NCBI RefSeq assembly: GCF_000143885.2
Contig: NC_018581.1
Location: 3,596,001 to 3,660,000 of the forward strand
Reading direction: 5' to 3'
Origin: Gordonia sp. KTR9
Lineage (GTDB): Bacteria > Actinomycetota > Actinomycetes > Mycobacteriales > Mycobacteriaceae
DNA: 64,000 nt
Shown here one piece after another: positions 54,794 through 63,565 of this stretch. Under the pieces are notes generated by a model. It was given only the letters and a program-made list of their open reading frames with translations, was not told the DNA's origin and did not search any database. Each line of letters starts with the position of its first letter. Position 1 is the first letter of the stretch. Position numbers and translations under genes: made by a program.

Positions 54794-55392
54794 CTGGTCG
54801 TCTCCGCCTTCAGCGACGGACGGCAGGGGCGCCGGCGTTGCTCGTAGGCCGTGATCTCGTCGGTGTGGCGCTCGGTCAGCCCGATGTCGTCCTTGCCGTT
54901 GAGCAGACGCCAACGGGTGTCGGGATCGAGGTCGAACACGTCGACACGATCGCGAAAGGCGATTGTCCGCTCGACGAGATCGACGGTGATCGGAGCGTCG
55001 CTGTCAGCGTCCAGAGACGCCAGCATTCGTTCCACGTACTCTGTCGGCATCTCGACGGTCAGCAGACCGTTCTTGAGCGAGTTGCCTCGGAAGATGTCTC
55101 CGTATCGAGGAGCGATGACGACCCGGAACCCGTACTCCTGCAACGCCCACACGGCCCATTCACGCGACGATCCGCAGCCGAAGTTCTCTCCGGCGACCAG
55201 GATGGTCGCACCCGAGTACCTGCCCTGGTTGAGAACGAACGCGGGGTCCGTCCGCCAGTCGGCGAAAAGCGCTTCTCCGAGTCCGTCTTTGCTCACGCCT
55301 CCGCAGAAGCGCGCGGGGATGATCTGGTCGGTGTCGATGTCAGAGATGCGAAGTGGGACACCGGTTCCACTGTGTGTGCTGAACTCACGCAT
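54790..55392 (-). CDS. leuD: LeuD-like small subunit (aconitase-family hydratase)
   Basis: 200 residues, swivel domain of 3-isopropylmalate dehydratase: [67 protein letters not shown]. Paired with the LeuC-like gene by an 8-bp overlap. Context (RraA-like aldolase, 2-oxoacid oxidoreductase) differs from a leucine operon, so a paralogous hydratase/isomerase on a different C4-C6 diacid is possible. Confidence 0.85.
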   Translation of the reverse strand: MREFSTHSGTGVPLRISDIDTDQIIPARFCGGVSKDGLGEALFADWRTDPAFVLNQGRYSGATILVAGENFGCGSSREWAVWALQEYGFRVVIAPRYGDIFRGNSLKNGLLTVEMPTEYVERMLASLDADSDAPITVDLVERTIAFRDRVDVFDLDPDTRWRLLNGKDDIGLTERHTDEITAYEQRRRPCRPSLKAETTR

Positions 55393-56800
55393 GGGACGGC
55401 TCCAAGAGGTCGGCGGGACTGCAGATGTGTCCGGCGATCGCGGTTGCCGCGGCGACTGCAGGAGAGACGATGTGGGTACGCGTGCCGGGTCCTTGTCGAC
55501 CCTCGAAATTTCGGTTGTTCGTCGAGGCCGTCCGCTGGCCTGGACGAAGTCGGTCTTCGTTCAGAGCCACGCACAGCGAACACCCGGAATAACGCAAAGA
55601 CGCGCCGGCTGCGCGGAATATGTCCTCGAGGCCTTCTTCGATCGCTTGCCGTCGAACGACGTCTGACCCGGGGACCACCAGGACCTCGAGACCGGCAGCG
55701 ATACGGCGGCCGCGCCAGACCTCGGCGACCTCGCGAAGGTCCTCGATTCGACCATTGGTACACGAACCGATGAACACGGCATCGACGGTGACATCGATCA
55801 TCCGGGTTCCGGGCTCCAGGCCCATGTAGCTCAGCGCACGTTCTGCGGCGCGACGCTCTCGTGGGTCGGTGAACGACTCCGGCGCCGGGACCTCGCCGTC
55901 GAGTGCGACCGTCTGCGCGGGGTTGGTGCCCCACGAGACACGCGGCGCGATCTGCGCTGCGTCGAGGAACACCTCCTTGTCGAAGACCGCGTCGGCGTCT
56001 GAGTGCAGCGTCGACCAGTACTCGGCCTCGGCGTCGAACTCGGCTCCCCGCGGCACATGCGGTCGGCCCCTGAGGTACTCGAATGTCGTTGCGTCCGGCG
56101 CTATCAGGCCGGCACGAGCCCCGGCTTCGACCGACATGTTGCATACGGTCATGCGGCCCTCCATCGACAGCGACCGAATGGCCTCGCCCTGATACTCGAT
56201 AACGTGGCCCTGTCCACCCGCGGTGCCGATGTGCGCGATGATCTCCAGGATCAGGTCCTTGGCCGTGACTCCCTGACGGAGCTGTCCATCGACCACCACC
56301 CGCATGTTTCGCATGGGTGACATGGGCAGGGTCTGCGTCGCCAGCACGTGTTCGACTTGACTGGTGCCGATGCCGAAGGCCAGTGCCCCGAATGCGCCGT
56401 GGGTCGAGGTGTGGGAATCACAGCAGACGATCGTCATTCCCGGTTGGGTCAGGCCGAGCTCTGGGCCGATGACGTGGGCGATACCCCGCCTGGGGTCGCC
56501 GCGGTCGAACAGGGTGATGCCGAAGTCGGCGCAGTTGCGCTGCATGTGTTCGATCTGTGCGACGGCCGCGGGATCCGTGAGAGTCCGCAACACCTCGTCG
56601 GTGGGGTTCTGATGATCGATGGTCCCGAGCGTCAGGTCGGGACGTCGTACCTGGCGCCCTGCACGCCGGAGGTTCTCGAATGCCAGCGGGGTGTTCACCT
56701 CATGGAGCAGGTGCATGTCGACGAAGACCAGATCCGGCTCGGTCTCCGACGAGCGGACGAGATGTTCGGCCCAGATCTTGTCGGCGAGGGTTTTCGGCAT
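55385..56800 (-). CDS. leuC: LeuC-like large subunit (aconitase-family hydratase)
   Basis: 471 residues, normal LeuC length. [4Fe-4S] cysteines in [13 protein letters not shown] and [44 protein letters not shown] is conserved. Strongly similar to biosynthetic LeuC but located outside a leucine operon. ATG 56800 with GGAAGGA upstream; longer frames lack homology. First gene of the operon leuC-leuD-rraA-oxidoreductase, divergent from an Lrp regulator. Confidence 0.87.
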   Translation of the reverse strand: MPKTLADKIWAEHLVRSSETEPDLVFVDMHLLHEVNTPLAFENLRRAGRQVRRPDLTLGTIDHQNPTDEVLRTLTDPAAVAQIEHMQRNCADFGITLFDRGDPRRGIAHVIGPELGLTQPGMTIVCCDSHTSTHGAFGALAFGIGTSQVEHVLATQTLPMSPMRNMRVVVDGQLRQGVTAKDLILEIIAHIGTAGGQGHVIEYQGEAIRSLSMEGRMTVCNMSVEAGARAGLIAPDATTFEYLRGRPHVPRGAEFDAEAEYWSTLHSDADAVFDKEVFLDAAQIAPRVSWGTNPAQTVALDGEVPAPESFTDPRERRAAERALSYMGLEPGTRMIDVTVDAVFIGSCTNGRIEDLREVAEVWRGRRIAAGLEVLVVPGSDVVRRQAIEEGLEDIFRAAGASLRYSGCSLCVALNEDRLRPGQRTASTNNRNFEGRQGPGTRTHIVSPAVAAATAIAGHICSPADLLEPSHA

Positions 56801-56896
56801 ACGGTTTCCTTCCGCGGTGAGGGTGCGCAGCGCGATGCGGTGAGAGCGCACAGCCCGGGCTGGGGCTGACTGCAACGACTCGTTGACGCGACCAAC

Positions 56897-56934
56897 GGTG
56901 TGACTCACACCATAGAAAGTGCTATACCGATAGC
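56897..56934. promoter_or_regulatory. Two palindromes in the leuC/Lrp divergent region
   Basis: GGTGTGACTCACACC (56897-56911) has 7-bp arms about one central base, and GCTATACCGATAGC (56921-56934) has 5-bp arms. Both lie between the leuC-like start and the Lrp regulator and are good operator candidates. Confidence 0.6.
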
Positions 56935-57024
56935 AAAGCTCAAACAAGATTTCTATGCCAAGTGATCAACAGCCGGGGCGGCTACCGCCTATTTGTGAGC
57001 ATTGTGACTTCAGAAAGGATTGTC

Positions 57025-57498
57025 ATGACCACGTTCGACAAACTCGATCTGGACCTGTTGCGCATCATCGTCGAAGACCCCAAAGCGGGGGTCCGCGAGT
57101 TCTCACGCAGGCTCAACATCGCCCGTAACACGGCGCAGTCACGCATCCGGAAGCTGGAGGACGCAGGCGTACTCGTCAGTTGGCGGCCACAGATCAACCT
57201 CTCGCCGCTGGGTTACACAGTCATGGCCTTCGTCCACGTCCACATCGCACAGAACAGAGTCGACGAGACCCTTGAGCGGCTCGCCGCGATCCCCGAGCTC
57301 ATCGAGGCCAACACTGTTTCAGGCGAGGGTGATCTCCTGTGCCGCTTTGTCTCTCGTGACAACGCCCATTTCGAGACCGTGCTCCGCGCGGTCTTGAAGA
57401 CAGACGGTGTGCTGCGCGCACGCAGTGAGATCGTGCTCAACCGCCACATCTGGCCCCGAACCATCCCGATCATCGAGAAAGTGCGAAACGAGCTCTGA
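57025..57498 (+). CDS. Lrp/AsnC-family transcriptional regulator
   Basis: 157 residues. N-terminal helix-turn-helix (LDLDLLRIIVEDPKAGVREFSRRLNIARNTAQSRIRKLEDAGVL) and C-terminal RAM/AsnC ligand domain (GYTVMAFVHVHIAQNRVDETLERLAAIPELIEANTVSGEGDLLCRFVSRD). Such regulators bind amino acids or keto/organic acids. ATG 57025 with AGAAAGGA upstream. Divergent from leuC-like operon and upstream of a carboxylate transporter, so probable control of both. Confidence 0.88.
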   Translation: MTTFDKLDLDLLRIIVEDPKAGVREFSRRLNIARNTAQSRIRKLEDAGVLVSWRPQINLSPLGYTVMAFVHVHIAQNRVDETLERLAAIPELIEANTVSGEGDLLCRFVSRDNAHFETVLRAVLKTDGVLRARSEIVLNRHIWPRTIPIIEKVRNEL

Positions 57499-57681
57499 AC
57501 TGTACGAGCCGTCGAACGCGCCTCGAGGACTTGCGGCCTGACCGCTTGGTTGCAGTCGTCCCACACGAGTGGTCCAACTGTGCGCGAGACCGGCCTCGGA
57601 TGATCAGGTGGTTCAAATCGGGAGCGCATCAGCAAAGTCGGCTGAACATTTGGTCGCTTTGCTCGACCTTGGCTTGATCAT

Positions 57682-57695
57682 GTGACTGCAGTCAC
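57682..57695. promoter_or_regulatory. Perfect palindrome upstream of the MatC-like transporter
   Basis: GTGACTGCAGTCAC, a perfect 14-bp palindrome 100 bp before the transporter start. It shares GTGA/TCAC ends with the 56897 palindrome and may bind the same regulator. The 297-bp gap 57499-57795 has no gene I can support. Confidence 0.55.
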
Positions 57696-57795
57696 TCTTC
57701 AATGACAAGGCGTACGACACCACTACTCCGGTACGTGGCGGTGGCCCGACACAACCCGCCCGCAGCCGCCGGATGCATTCGAAAGGACCTCCTCG

Positions 57796-59226
57796 ATGGT
57801 CTACACCGTCTCGATCCTGGCGCTGATCGCGTTATTCGCGATCGGCACCATGACGCCCATCAACATGGGCGTTCTTGCCTTCGCCGCTGCTTTCATCATC
57901 GGCGGCACCCTGTCCGGACTGTCCATGGACGATGTCTTCGGGTTCTTCCCCGGCGACATCTTCACCATCATCGTCGGCATCACACTCCTGTTCGGCATCG
58001 CTCGGGTCAACGGCACCGTCGACCTGATGGTCCACGGAGCCCTCAAACTGGTCCGCGGCCGCCGATGGGCGATCGTCTGGCTGATGTTCTTCCTCGGAGC
58101 CGGGCTGATGACCATGGGATCGGTACTGGCGGTGGGCATGCTCGCTCCCATCGCCATGCCGATCGCGAAACGCCACAGAATAGACCCCCTCCTCATGGGC
58201 GGCATGATCAGCCACGGCGTACTCGGCGCAGCATTCTCGCCCATCACCGTCTACGGCGCCTTCACCAACGGCTGGCTGAAGTCCGCCGGACTCCCGACCA
58301 ATCCGCTTGCGCTGTACCTCACTCCGCTGACCCTGAGCTTCCTGCTCGCTTTGGTGCTCTTCGTGGCGCGCGGGCGGAACCTGCTCCGCTCGGGTCCAGA
58401 CGACGTCATCTCCGCCGAAGAGGTGGATTCCACCTTCATCGGCGACAAACCGGCGCCGCAACCGCGCGGCGGTGAACTCGTGTCCGCCGGCGCCGCCGCC
58501 GGCCAGCAGGCGGTCACCGCGCGACCCGGAGCCGGACCGTCCGTCATCACCACCGGTATGCCTGACCGTGATCCGAACGAACACCACGAACCGGCCGACC
58601 GACTGAGCGAGATCGAGGGAACGCGGTTCACCCCCATCAGGGTCATCACTCTGATCGGCATGCTGGCCCTGTTGCTCGGCTCCGCGGTCTTCAGCATCGA
58701 CGTCGGCGTCTGCGCCATCGTGATCGCCGCCATCTTGCTCGTGATCGCTCCCAACAAGCACAAGCCTGCAGTCAACAACGTCACCTGGTCGGCAGTACTA
58801 CTGGTCACCGGCATGCTCACGTACATGAGTGTGCTGAGAGAGAACGGCACCCTGCAGTTTCTCGGCGACGCCGCCGCCTCGCTGAACTCACCTCTGCTGA
58901 CGGCACTCATCCTGTGTTACGCAGTGGCTGTCGTCTCAGCGGTCGGCTCGTCCATTGGAACTCTCGGGATCGTTCTGCCCCTGGCGGCTCCGCTGCTGAT
59001 GTCCGGAGACATCAAGATCACCGCTTTCGTCGCCGCGGTGTCGTTCGCCGCAGTGATCGTCGATGTGAGTCCGCTGTCCAGCAACGGGGTCATGGTTCTC
59101 GCCAACGCGCAGGTTTCTGATCGAGATGCTTTCCAGCGCACGCTTTTCAAATACACCGCCTACATTGCACTCGTCGCACCGATCCTCGCCTGGACGGTGG
59201 TTGTCCTACCCTCGGCACTGCTCTGA
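57796..59226 (+). CDS. MatC/DASS-like dicarboxylate transporter
   Basis: 476 residues. About 6 helices, a soluble loop of some 80 residues (about 195-280, rich in Ala, Gly, Pro) and about 6 more helices. N-terminal ALFAIGTMTPINMGVLAFAAAFIIG and the second-half VVSAVGSSIGTLGIVLPLAAPLL, VDVSPLSSNGVMVLANA follow the MatC malonate-carrier pattern. Probably imports a dicarboxylate or related organic acid, by sodium or proton symport. ATG 57796 with AAGGA upstream. Confidence 0.82.
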   Translation: MVYTVSILALIALFAIGTMTPINMGVLAFAAAFIIGGTLSGLSMDDVFGFFPGDIFTIIVGITLLFGIARVNGTVDLMVHGALKLVRGRRWAIVWLMFFLGAGLMTMGSVLAVGMLAPIAMPIAKRHRIDPLLMGGMISHGVLGAAFSPITVYGAFTNGWLKSAGLPTNPLALYLTPLTLSFLLALVLFVARGRNLLRSGPDDVISAEEVDSTFIGDKPAPQPRGGELVSAGAAAGQQAVTARPGAGPSVITTGMPDRDPNEHHEPADRLSEIEGTRFTPIRVITLIGMLALLLGSAVFSIDVGVCAIVIAAILLVIAPNKHKPAVNNVTWSAVLLVTGMLTYMSVLRENGTLQFLGDAAASLNSPLLTALILCYAVAVVSAVGSSIGTLGIVLPLAAPLLMSGDIKITAFVAAVSFAAVIVDVSPLSSNGVMVLANAQVSDRDAFQRTLFKYTAYIALVAPILAWTVVVLPSALL

Positions 59227-59275
59227 ACAGTGCGGACCGGGCCCGGGCAAGGCACGCCGCGACCGGCCCGCCGAG

Positions 59276-59317
59276 ACAACAGGGCCGGGTTCGAGCACTC
59301 GAACCCGGCCCTGTTGT
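59276..59317. terminator. Strong bidirectional terminator
   Basis: A perfect 20-bp inverted repeat (59276-59295 with 59298-59317, ends ACAACAGGG and CCCTGTTGT) with only 2 bases between the arms. Lies between the transporter and convergent CoA-transferase genes. Confidence 0.85.
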
Positions 59318-59370
59318 CGCCGCAACTGCGTGCCGATCGACGAGGCCCCTCCGATGCTCGCGAGGCCCCG

Positions 59371-60576
59371 TCAGGACACTTGGTGGAGCTGCTCGTCCAG
59401 CCAGCGACGAACGCTGTCGTTGTGCTCGCCGAGCCGCGGCGGTGCGGAATGGCTGTCGCGAGTGCCGGCTTCGTGTCGATCATCGACCCGAATGGGTGAA
59501 CCAGTCAGTTCGACGGGGCCGATATCGGGATGGTCGACCTCTATCACCAGGCCTTGCGAGCGGGTCTGCTCCCACTCGTACACCTGTTCGAGACTGCGGA
59601 CTTTTCCAGCCGGGACCGCGGCATCGGCGAGACGCTTCAGCCAGTGGTCCGCATCGGCCGTCGACAACCGGTCGTTGATGAGCTCGTCGAGAGCGGCAAC
59701 GCTCCTGACCCGCCGTTCGTTGTCGGCGAACGTGGGGTCCGCTGAATCGAGCCCGATCACGTCGCAAAAGCGTTGCCACGTCGCCTCGTTGCCGACCGAT
59801 ATCTGCACAGGACCATCGGCGGTGTGAAACATCCCGTAGGGAGCGATCGATGGATGACGGTTGCCCTGTGCTCGAGGTGACTGCCCGGCGATGGTCACGC
59901 GTGTGCCCTGATACGCGTGTACACCCACGACGCCGGCGAGCAGACTTGTGCGCACAGTTCGGCCCCGCGGCACGGGACGCCGCGCCGCGTCGAACAGGGC
60001 AGCGGCGATGGCGAATGCCCCGTTCATCCCGGTCAGTAGATCGGCGATGGGAACGCCGACCTTGGTGGGACTCGAAGGGTCGGGTCCGGTGAGGCTCATC
60101 AGGCCGGCCTCGCCTTGCACGATCTGATCGTAGCCCGGCCGCTGTGACTCAGGGCCATCGTGTCCGAATCCGCTGAGTGAGCACAAGATCAACCGAGGGT
60201 TCAGTTGACGCAACGTGTCTTCGTCAAAGCCCAAGCGCGCGAGCACTCCTGGACGAAAATTCTCGATCAACACGTCGGCGACGCGAATGAGGTCGCTCAG
60301 TAGTTGCTGTCCTGGACTGGATTTGAGGTCCGCGGTCACCGACTCCTTGTTACGGTTGCAACTCAGAAAGTAGGTCGAGATCGGCTCATTCCCCACGAAA
60401 GGGGGTCCCCATCCGCGGCTTTCGTCGCCATGTGGCGGTTCCACCTTGATGACACGCGCGCCGAGATCGGCAAGCATCATCGTTGCATGCGGTCCTGCCA
60501 GGGCCCTGGTGAGATCGACGACGATCACACCGTCGAAAAGCCCCTGCTCCCCGCCTGTTGAGACCTCTGCCGTCAT
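59371..60576 (-). CDS. CaiB/BaiF family CoA-transferase (class III) 1
   Basis: 401 residues, interlocked-dimer fold. Moves CoA between acids. N-terminal VVDLTRALAGPHATMMLADLGARVIKVEPPHGDESR, GFGHDGPESQRPGYD and catalytic Asp179 (VGVPIADLLTGMNGA). ATG 60576 overlaps the crotonase stop by 4 bp. Probably acts with the other transferase and the crotonase on a short organic acid; donor and acceptor are not known. Confidence 0.88.
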   Translation of the reverse strand: MTAEVSTGGEQGLFDGVIVVDLTRALAGPHATMMLADLGARVIKVEPPHGDESRGWGPPFVGNEPISTYFLSCNRNKESVTADLKSSPGQQLLSDLIRVADVLIENFRPGVLARLGFDEDTLRQLNPRLILCSLSGFGHDGPESQRPGYDQIVQGEAGLMSLTGPDPSSPTKVGVPIADLLTGMNGAFAIAAALFDAARRPVPRGRTVRTSLLAGVVGVHAYQGTRVTIAGQSPRAQGNRHPSIAPYGMFHTADGPVQISVGNEATWQRFCDVIGLDSADPTFADNERRVRSVAALDELINDRLSTADADHWLKRLADAAVPAGKVRSLEQVYEWEQTRSQGLVIEVDHPDIGPVELTGSPIRVDDRHEAGTRDSHSAPPRLGEHNDSVRRWLDEQLHQVS

Positions 60577-61382
60577 CGGCGTTCGAACCTTGCATCGCGC
60601 CGGTTGAAGAATGCGTCGAGCGCCTCCTTGTGGTCGTGGGTCCGAAACATCCGGATGAACCGCTCGACCTGCAGCTCGTTGCCCTGCTCACCACTGAGGT
60701 CAAGGGCCTCATTGGCCGACTGCTTGGTCAGCTCTACGGACAACGGCGCGCGGCTTGCAATGCGATCAGCCTTGGCCAGTGCGGCCTCCATCAACTCGTC
60801 GGGCTCATGCACCTCCGACACCAATCCCCAGCGCAGCGCCTGCTGCGCGGAGTAACGATCGCCGGTCAGCAGGATCTCCTTGGCCGGTGCTAGGCCGATC
60901 AGCCGCGGCAGTCGCCAGAACGACACGATCAAACCGACATTCACACCCGCTGCCACGAAGAAGGCGTCCGTCGATGCGATGCGCAGATCGCACGCCAGAG
61001 CGAACTCCAGACCACCACCGATAGCCCCCCCGTTGATTGCCGCGATGACCGGGACACGAAACCCGTCGATGCGATCCAGTACTGCTGAACCCTCGTCGAT
61101 GTAGCCTCGGATCTCGTTGTCTGTCAACGACTGATCCTCGCTGAGGTCGCCACCGGCGGTGAAATGCTTTTGATCACTGGCGATTACCACCACCCGGACA
61201 TCGAGATCCTTCTCGAGATCGTCGAAGACGTCCAGCAGAGCTCGACGCAGCCTTGCCGTCAGCACGTTCGCCGGCGGTGTGCGCATGGTGATGACTGCCA
61301 CATGTTGCCCGTGCATATGGACTGTCGCGGCCGGATTGGTGTCGACCGTGGAGTCATCCACGTCCACAGCGTGTCTACTCAT
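60573..61382 (-). CDS. Enoyl-CoA hydratase/isomerase family protein
   Basis: 269 residues, crotonase fold: RTPPANVLTARLRRAL, SDQKHFTAGGDL, NGGAIGGGLEFALACDLRIAS. The first glutamate of hydratases is kept (GGGLEFALACD). The second is not seen, as FFVAAGVNVGLIVSF replaces the usual F..PE..LG. A dehydratase/isomerase or thioester hydrolase variant is possible. ATG 61382 with an AAAGGC upstream; a longer frame to 61427 exists. Between two CaiB-type genes. Confidence 0.85.
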   Translation of the reverse strand: MSRHAVDVDDSTVDTNPAATVHMHGQHVAVITMRTPPANVLTARLRRALLDVFDDLEKDLDVRVVVIASDQKHFTAGGDLSEDQSLTDNEIRGYIDEGSAVLDRIDGFRVPVIAAINGGAIGGGLEFALACDLRIASTDAFFVAAGVNVGLIVSFWRLPRLIGLAPAKEILLTGDRYSAQQALRWGLVSEVHEPDELMEAALAKADRIASRAPLSVELTKQSANEALDLSGEQGNELQVERFIRMFRTHDHKEALDAFFNRRDARFERR

Positions 61383-61423
61383 GGGTGATAGAGCCTTTCC
61401 ATTTCGTGTCTGTAGGAGTTCGT

Positions 61424-62656
61424 TCATGCGGGATTGGTGAGTGCGGCCCCCTCGGCCACTTCGGCGACGCCGCGGTTGACGAGTTCGTCGATCTCGGCTT
61501 CGGCGAACCCGCTTGCGGCAAGCACCTCACGTGTGTGCTCGCCCAGTAGTGGAGCTGTACGTCGGACCTCGGCCGGGGTCTGCGACATGCGCAGAGGCAC
61601 CGTCAGATGGCGCACCTGGCCGAGAATCGGGTGACTGGTTGTTGTCGTCACCCCACGGTGTTGCATGTGCGCATCGGCGTGGACCTGAGACACGTCATAG
61701 ATCGGCCCGCACGCGACTCCGTGCGCGCGAAGGACACCCACCCAGTGATCGGTAGAGCGCGATTGCAGGTGCCGGCCGAGTTCTGTGGCCAGTTGTCGTT
61801 GATTGGCCATGCGCTGCGGGTTGGACCCATACTCTTCGATCTCCAACAGGTCGGTGCGATGTATGGCGCGGCACATTGCCTCCCAACCGCGTTGGTTGGC
61901 TGCACCGATCGCGATGTGGCCGTCCGACGTGGGTAGTGCCTGATACGGAGCCGACAGGCGATGTGCCGATCCGGTCGGCGCCGGCACCTTTCCCTCCGCG
62001 AGCCATTCATTGGACTCCCACACGGTGGTTGCGATACCGGCTTCCAAGAGCGAGGTGTCCACGAATTGGCCTTCGCCGGTCGCCAGCCGGTGGATGTAGG
62101 CGTTCAGAACACCGAATGCCCCGAACAGTCCGGCATTCAGGTCACACACGGGAACTCCCACCTTGACGGGTTCTCCGTCGGGGGTTCCGGTGACACTCAT
62201 GATCCCACTCATGGCCTGGGCCACCAGGTCGAAGCCACCCAGGTCACGGTACGGCCCGGTGGCACCGAAACCCGAGATAGAGCAGTAGACCAGCTCGGGA
62301 TTGATCGCGCTCAAGGTGTCGAATCCCAGTCCGAGTTTGTCCATCGTCCCGGGTCGGAAGTTCTCGACGAGGACGTCGGCAGTCCGGGCGAGCCGACGAA
62401 CCACATCGGCTCCCGCAGGGTCTTTGAGGTCGAGCGAGATCCCTCGCTTGTTGCGGTTCATCGCTACGAACGCCTGCGACGCCTCGATATCTGAAGTCGC
62501 CGACATCCGACGGGTGTCATCGCCGGTCTTCGGACGCTCGATCTTTATGACGTCAGCTCCCATGTCGGCCAACAGCATTGAGCAATAGGCGCCGGCCATC
62601 ACCTGAGTGATGTCGAGAACTCTTACTCCGGCTAACGCGCCCGCCCTTGTTGTCAT
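61424..62656 (-). CDS. CaiB/BaiF family CoA-transferase (class III) 2
   Basis: 410 residues. VRVLDITQVMAGAYCSMLLADMGADVIKIERPKTGDD, GFGATGPYRDLGGFDLVAQAMSGIMSVTG and catalytic Asp172 (VGVPVCDLNAGLFGA). First gene of the operon, AGGAGG before ATG 62656. Clearly a paralog of the gene at 59371 rather than a recent duplicate. Closest families are formyl-CoA- and mesaconyl/itaconyl-CoA-type transferases; not resolved. Confidence 0.88.
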   Translation of the reverse strand: MTTRAGALAGVRVLDITQVMAGAYCSMLLADMGADVIKIERPKTGDDTRRMSATSDIEASQAFVAMNRNKRGISLDLKDPAGADVVRRLARTADVLVENFRPGTMDKLGLGFDTLSAINPELVYCSISGFGATGPYRDLGGFDLVAQAMSGIMSVTGTPDGEPVKVGVPVCDLNAGLFGAFGVLNAYIHRLATGEGQFVDTSLLEAGIATTVWESNEWLAEGKVPAPTGSAHRLSAPYQALPTSDGHIAIGAANQRGWEAMCRAIHRTDLLEIEEYGSNPQRMANQRQLATELGRHLQSRSTDHWVGVLRAHGVACGPIYDVSQVHADAHMQHRGVTTTTSHPILGQVRHLTVPLRMSQTPAEVRRTAPLLGEHTREVLAASGFAEAEIDELVNRGVAEVAEGAALTNPA

Positions 62657-62671
62657 GACTTGCCTCCTGTG

Positions 62672-62687
62672 CCGTATATTGGTACGG
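62672..62687. promoter_or_regulatory. Inverted repeat in the CoA-transferase/IclR divergent promoter
   Basis: CCGTATATTGGTACGG: 5-bp arms CCGTA/TACGG around 6 AT-rich bases, 16 bp upstream of the CoA-transferase start and 52 bp before the IclR gene. Likely IclR operator. Confidence 0.55.
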
Positions 62688-62739
62688 TGTGCTTGCTGGC
62701 GATACGAAACTATGGCATCAACCACAGGAGGACGTCAAT

Positions 62740-63486
62740 ATGAGCGCGGTGACGCACGCGTTCCGTGTGTTCGAAGCGGTGTCTCAGTGGCAGCCCGTCG
62801 GGGTGTCCGCGCTCGCGTCTGCGCTGGACATGAGCAAATCAACCGCCCAACGAGCACTGCGCTCGCTCGCCGAGGAGGGGTGGATCGAACCAACGCAGTC
62901 GGATTCGACGAAATGGACGATCACGACGAAGGCCCTGGTGTTGGGAAGTCGACACTCAGGCACTACGAGTCTGCGTGAGCTGACCCGCCCGACGATGAAG
63001 CACCTGCTCGAAGAATGCGGCGAGACCGTGCACCTTTCCCTGCGGGACGGGCGGCACATGATCGCTGTCGAAATCCTGGAAACCTCGTCTCCCGTGCGTA
63101 CACACGCACAGGTGGGAGATCGATTTCCGTTGCATGCCACTGCCTCTGGCATCGCCGTCATGGCTTCGATGAATCAGGCGGAGTCGAGCGCGTTGCTGAC
63201 CGGGGCGCCGACGCTAGAACGATTGACGGCCAACACCCCTACATCACCAGACGATGTCGAGGCCCGAGTCGAAGCCGCTCGCCGCCAGGGATACGCAGTG
63301 ACCGACGGCACCCGACATGAAGGCATCTCGGCCATCGCCGCTGCGATCCTGGATCGCACCGGACAGCCAGTTGCTGCACTGAGCATTTCGGCACCGTCGC
63401 ATCGTCTGGCCGTGTCGGATCACGTCGTCGTCGGTGAATCGATCAAGAACGCGGCAGCCCAGTGCTCAGGGATATATCTGCGATGA
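62740..63486 (+). CDS. IclR-family transcriptional regulator
   Basis: 248 residues. Winged helix (ALASALDMSKSTAQRALRSLAEEGWIEPTQSDSTKWTITTKALVLG) and GAF-like effector domain (ETVHLSLRDGRHMIAVEILETSSPVRTHAQVGDRFPLHATASGIAVMASM, GYAVTDGTRHEGISAIAAAILDRTGQPVAALSISAPSHRL). Senses small organic acids or aromatic intermediates. ATG 62740 with GGAGGA upstream. Divergent from the CoA-transferase operon. Confidence 0.9.
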   Translation: MSAVTHAFRVFEAVSQWQPVGVSALASALDMSKSTAQRALRSLAEEGWIEPTQSDSTKWTITTKALVLGSRHSGTTSLRELTRPTMKHLLEECGETVHLSLRDGRHMIAVEILETSSPVRTHAQVGDRFPLHATASGIAVMASMNQAESSALLTGAPTLERLTANTPTSPDDVEARVEAARRQGYAVTDGTRHEGISAIAAAILDRTGQPVAALSISAPSHRLAVSDHVVVGESIKNAAAQCSGIYLR

Positions 63487-63565
63487 AGAGACCAAAGCCG
63501 ACTCCGTACGTTCATTCGGGGTTCTCACCACATGATGCACGACCGACGCAGGATCGAGTTTATCT

